Virus record (IMG/VR): IMGVR_UViG_3300033153_009458 | Location: 1-39,067 of that record | Reading direction: 5' to 3' (one strand) | DNA length: 39,067 bases | From: a virus | Shown: positions 38,298 through 39,067 of the stretch, one piece after another | Layout: each line of letters opens with the position of its first letter | How positions within the stretch are numbered: the first letter of the stretch is position 1 | Notes under the pieces: generated by a model | Database searches by the model: none | Told to the model about the DNA's origin: nothing | The model's input: the letters and a program-made list of their open reading frames with translations, nothing else | Made by a program: the position numbers and the translations under genes

Positions 38298-38374
38298 TGG
38301 TGTGCCAGTTCGGACTTGAACCGAAATCGTCCACTTTATGAGAATGGTGCAATAACCATTTATACGACTGACAC
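38298..38374 (-). tRNA. tRNA-Met (CAT), elongator or Ile2-type
   Basis: Leftward acceptor GTGTCAG/CTGGCAC, anticodon stem CCATT/AGTGG with loop CTCATAA (anticodon CAT) and T arm GTTCAAG. Discriminator A and CCA encoded (38298-38301). The paired first acceptor position rules out an initiator type. Whether the C34 is lysidine-modified (reading Ile ATA) cannot be told from the sequence. Confidence 0.88.
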
Positions 38375-38390
38375 ATAGTTTTTATTTTTT

Positions 38391-38398
38391 TATAAATA
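38391..38398 (+). promoter_or_regulatory. T4-late-type promoter of the HNH gene
   Basis: A perfect TATAAATA on the plus strand, 37 bases before the HNH start codon, after a T-run. It is the only exact match to the T4 late element noted in front of a gene here. An AAGGA ribosome site follows at about 38424. Confidence 0.55.
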
Positions 38399-38434
38399 AC
38401 TTATGAATATAAACATAACACTTAAGGACACACT

Positions 38435-38812
38435 ATGTCAAAAACATGTGAAATTTGTAATAAAACTCTTACTGGTAGACAACAAAAATTTTGTTCTAGA
38501 AAATGTCATAATACATTCAGTAACGTAAAACATCAAAATTATGTAGCTCAACAAAAACGTGGAATGAAAAGACGGTTATCATTTATTAAATCAAAAGGTG
38601 GAAAATGTTCAATTTGTGGTTATAATAAAAATTCATCTGCATTAACATTTCACCACTTAAATCCTGATTTAAAAAAATTCAGAATTGATATGCGGCGTTG
38701 TTCAAATAATAGTATAAAAACACTACAAGAAGAAGTAGATAAATGCTCTTTATTATGTCATAATTGCCATATGGAATTACATCACCCAAATTATGATATG
38801 ATATTACAATAA
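38435..38812 (+). CDS. HNH endonuclease (homing-type)
   Basis: 125 aa, the only plus-strand gene. An N-terminal zinc finger (C5, C8, C20, C24) precedes the HNH domain: GGKCSICG (C58, C61), LTFHHLNP (H73, H74, N76), CSLLCHNCH (C104, C108, C111, H112) and ELHHPNY. The cysteine pairs hold a structural zinc and the H/N/H residues form the nuclease site. Free-standing HNH genes often spread through phage genomes as mobile elements. It sits between tRNA-Met and a convergent gene whose stop it overlaps by 9 bases. Behind a perfect late-type box. Confidence 0.9.
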   Translation: MSKTCEICNKTLTGRQQKFCSRKCHNTFSNVKHQNYVAQQKRGMKRRLSFIKSKGGKCSICGYNKNSSALTFHHLNPDLKKFRIDMRRCSNNSIKTLQEEVDKCSLLCHNCHMELHHPNYDMILQ

Positions 38813-39067
38813 ATTCCCTATTAAATCTGCTACTTTATCAGCATCAATTAAATGCAAATCGGCTATGTAATGTCCTAAAACGTGCCTTGCGTGATACTCA
38901 ACATCGTTAATTTGACTAATTTTTATTCTAATTATTGGTGGATCTGTTACATCACAAGGATCTGTATCAAACGCTGGAAGAATTATAAGATCATCATTCA
39001 ATATTTTGTGTTTTTCCATCAATTCAAATATTCTGAATTTTACACTTTCATATTTTTTATCAACTTT
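38804..39067 (-). CDS. 3' part of an unknown protein (runs off window)
   Basis: The frame is open to the window edge (KVDKKYESVKFRIFELMEKHKIL...), so the gene probably starts outside; a short form could start at the ATG at 39019. The visible ~87 residues have a helical N-terminal part and a C-terminal LGHYIADLHLIDADKVADLIGNLL. No family recognised. Confidence 0.6.
   Translation of the reverse strand, partial: KVDKKYESVKFRIFELMEKHKILNDDLIILPAFDTDPCDVTDPPIIRIKISQINDVEYHARHVLGHYIADLHLIDADKVADLIGNLL

Overview
The window looks like part of the genome of a large, AT-rich, T4-like tailed phage infecting a Gram-negative bacterium. The evidence is homologues of both T4 RNA ligases (RnlA and RnlB), a DexA-like exonuclease, long repetitive virion proteins, eight tRNA genes, dense short genes overlapping by ATGA, T4-late-promoter-like boxes (TATAAATA and one-mismatch variants), and host-type TTGACA/TATAAT promoters. 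A lipoprotein signal and a ClpS homologue point to a Gram-negative host. Only one gene, an HNH endonuclease near the right end, lies on the plus strand; everything else reads right to left.

Layout, by increasing coordinate. 1-3250: tRNA-His, a membrane/zinc-type protein, RnlA, a small membrane protein and a metzincin-like protein, read from a strong sigma70-type promoter at about 3235. 3266-16178: late virion block. It has two small related proteins, a 96-aa protein, a 896-aa beta-helix protein with an internal duplication, a 228-aa fibre/baseplate-type protein, two long paralogues (820 and 930 aa), a 696-aa beta-helix protein, and a CxxCxxCC protein at its head. Late-promoter-like boxes sit 28-32 bases before three of the starts. 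16200-16340: a hairpin and a candidate pseudoknotted RNA. 16347-19500: RnlB, a small membrane protein, ClpS and a DexA-like exonuclease. 19191-20258: three tandem paralogues with an unusual ATC/slippery junction, then tRNA-Tyr. 20266-30008: many short genes, including 18 members of one small-protein family ending in a fixed WRR...E..A..L..L-COOH tail, with RtcB in their midst. 30046-33089: tRNA-Ser, tRNA-Ala and tRNA-Lys, two candidate structured RNAs and a beta-propeller lipoprotein. 33095-38374: a ParB-like/radical SAM pair, many small phage proteins, tRNA-Ile, a second tRNA-Ser and tRNA-Met. 38435-38812: the plus-strand HNH endonuclease.

Themes. Three mechanistically different RNA ligases (RnlA, RnlB, RtcB) and eight tRNAs in 39 kb fit repair or replacement of tRNAs attacked by host anticodon nucleases. 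ClpS, a proline-free small-protein family and the lipoprotein suggest takeover of host proteolysis, signalling or the cell surface, but those roles are inferred. The observations most worth following are the 18-member family, the ORF2/ORF3 junction at 19503, the radical SAM/ParB pair and the three structured intergenic RNAs.
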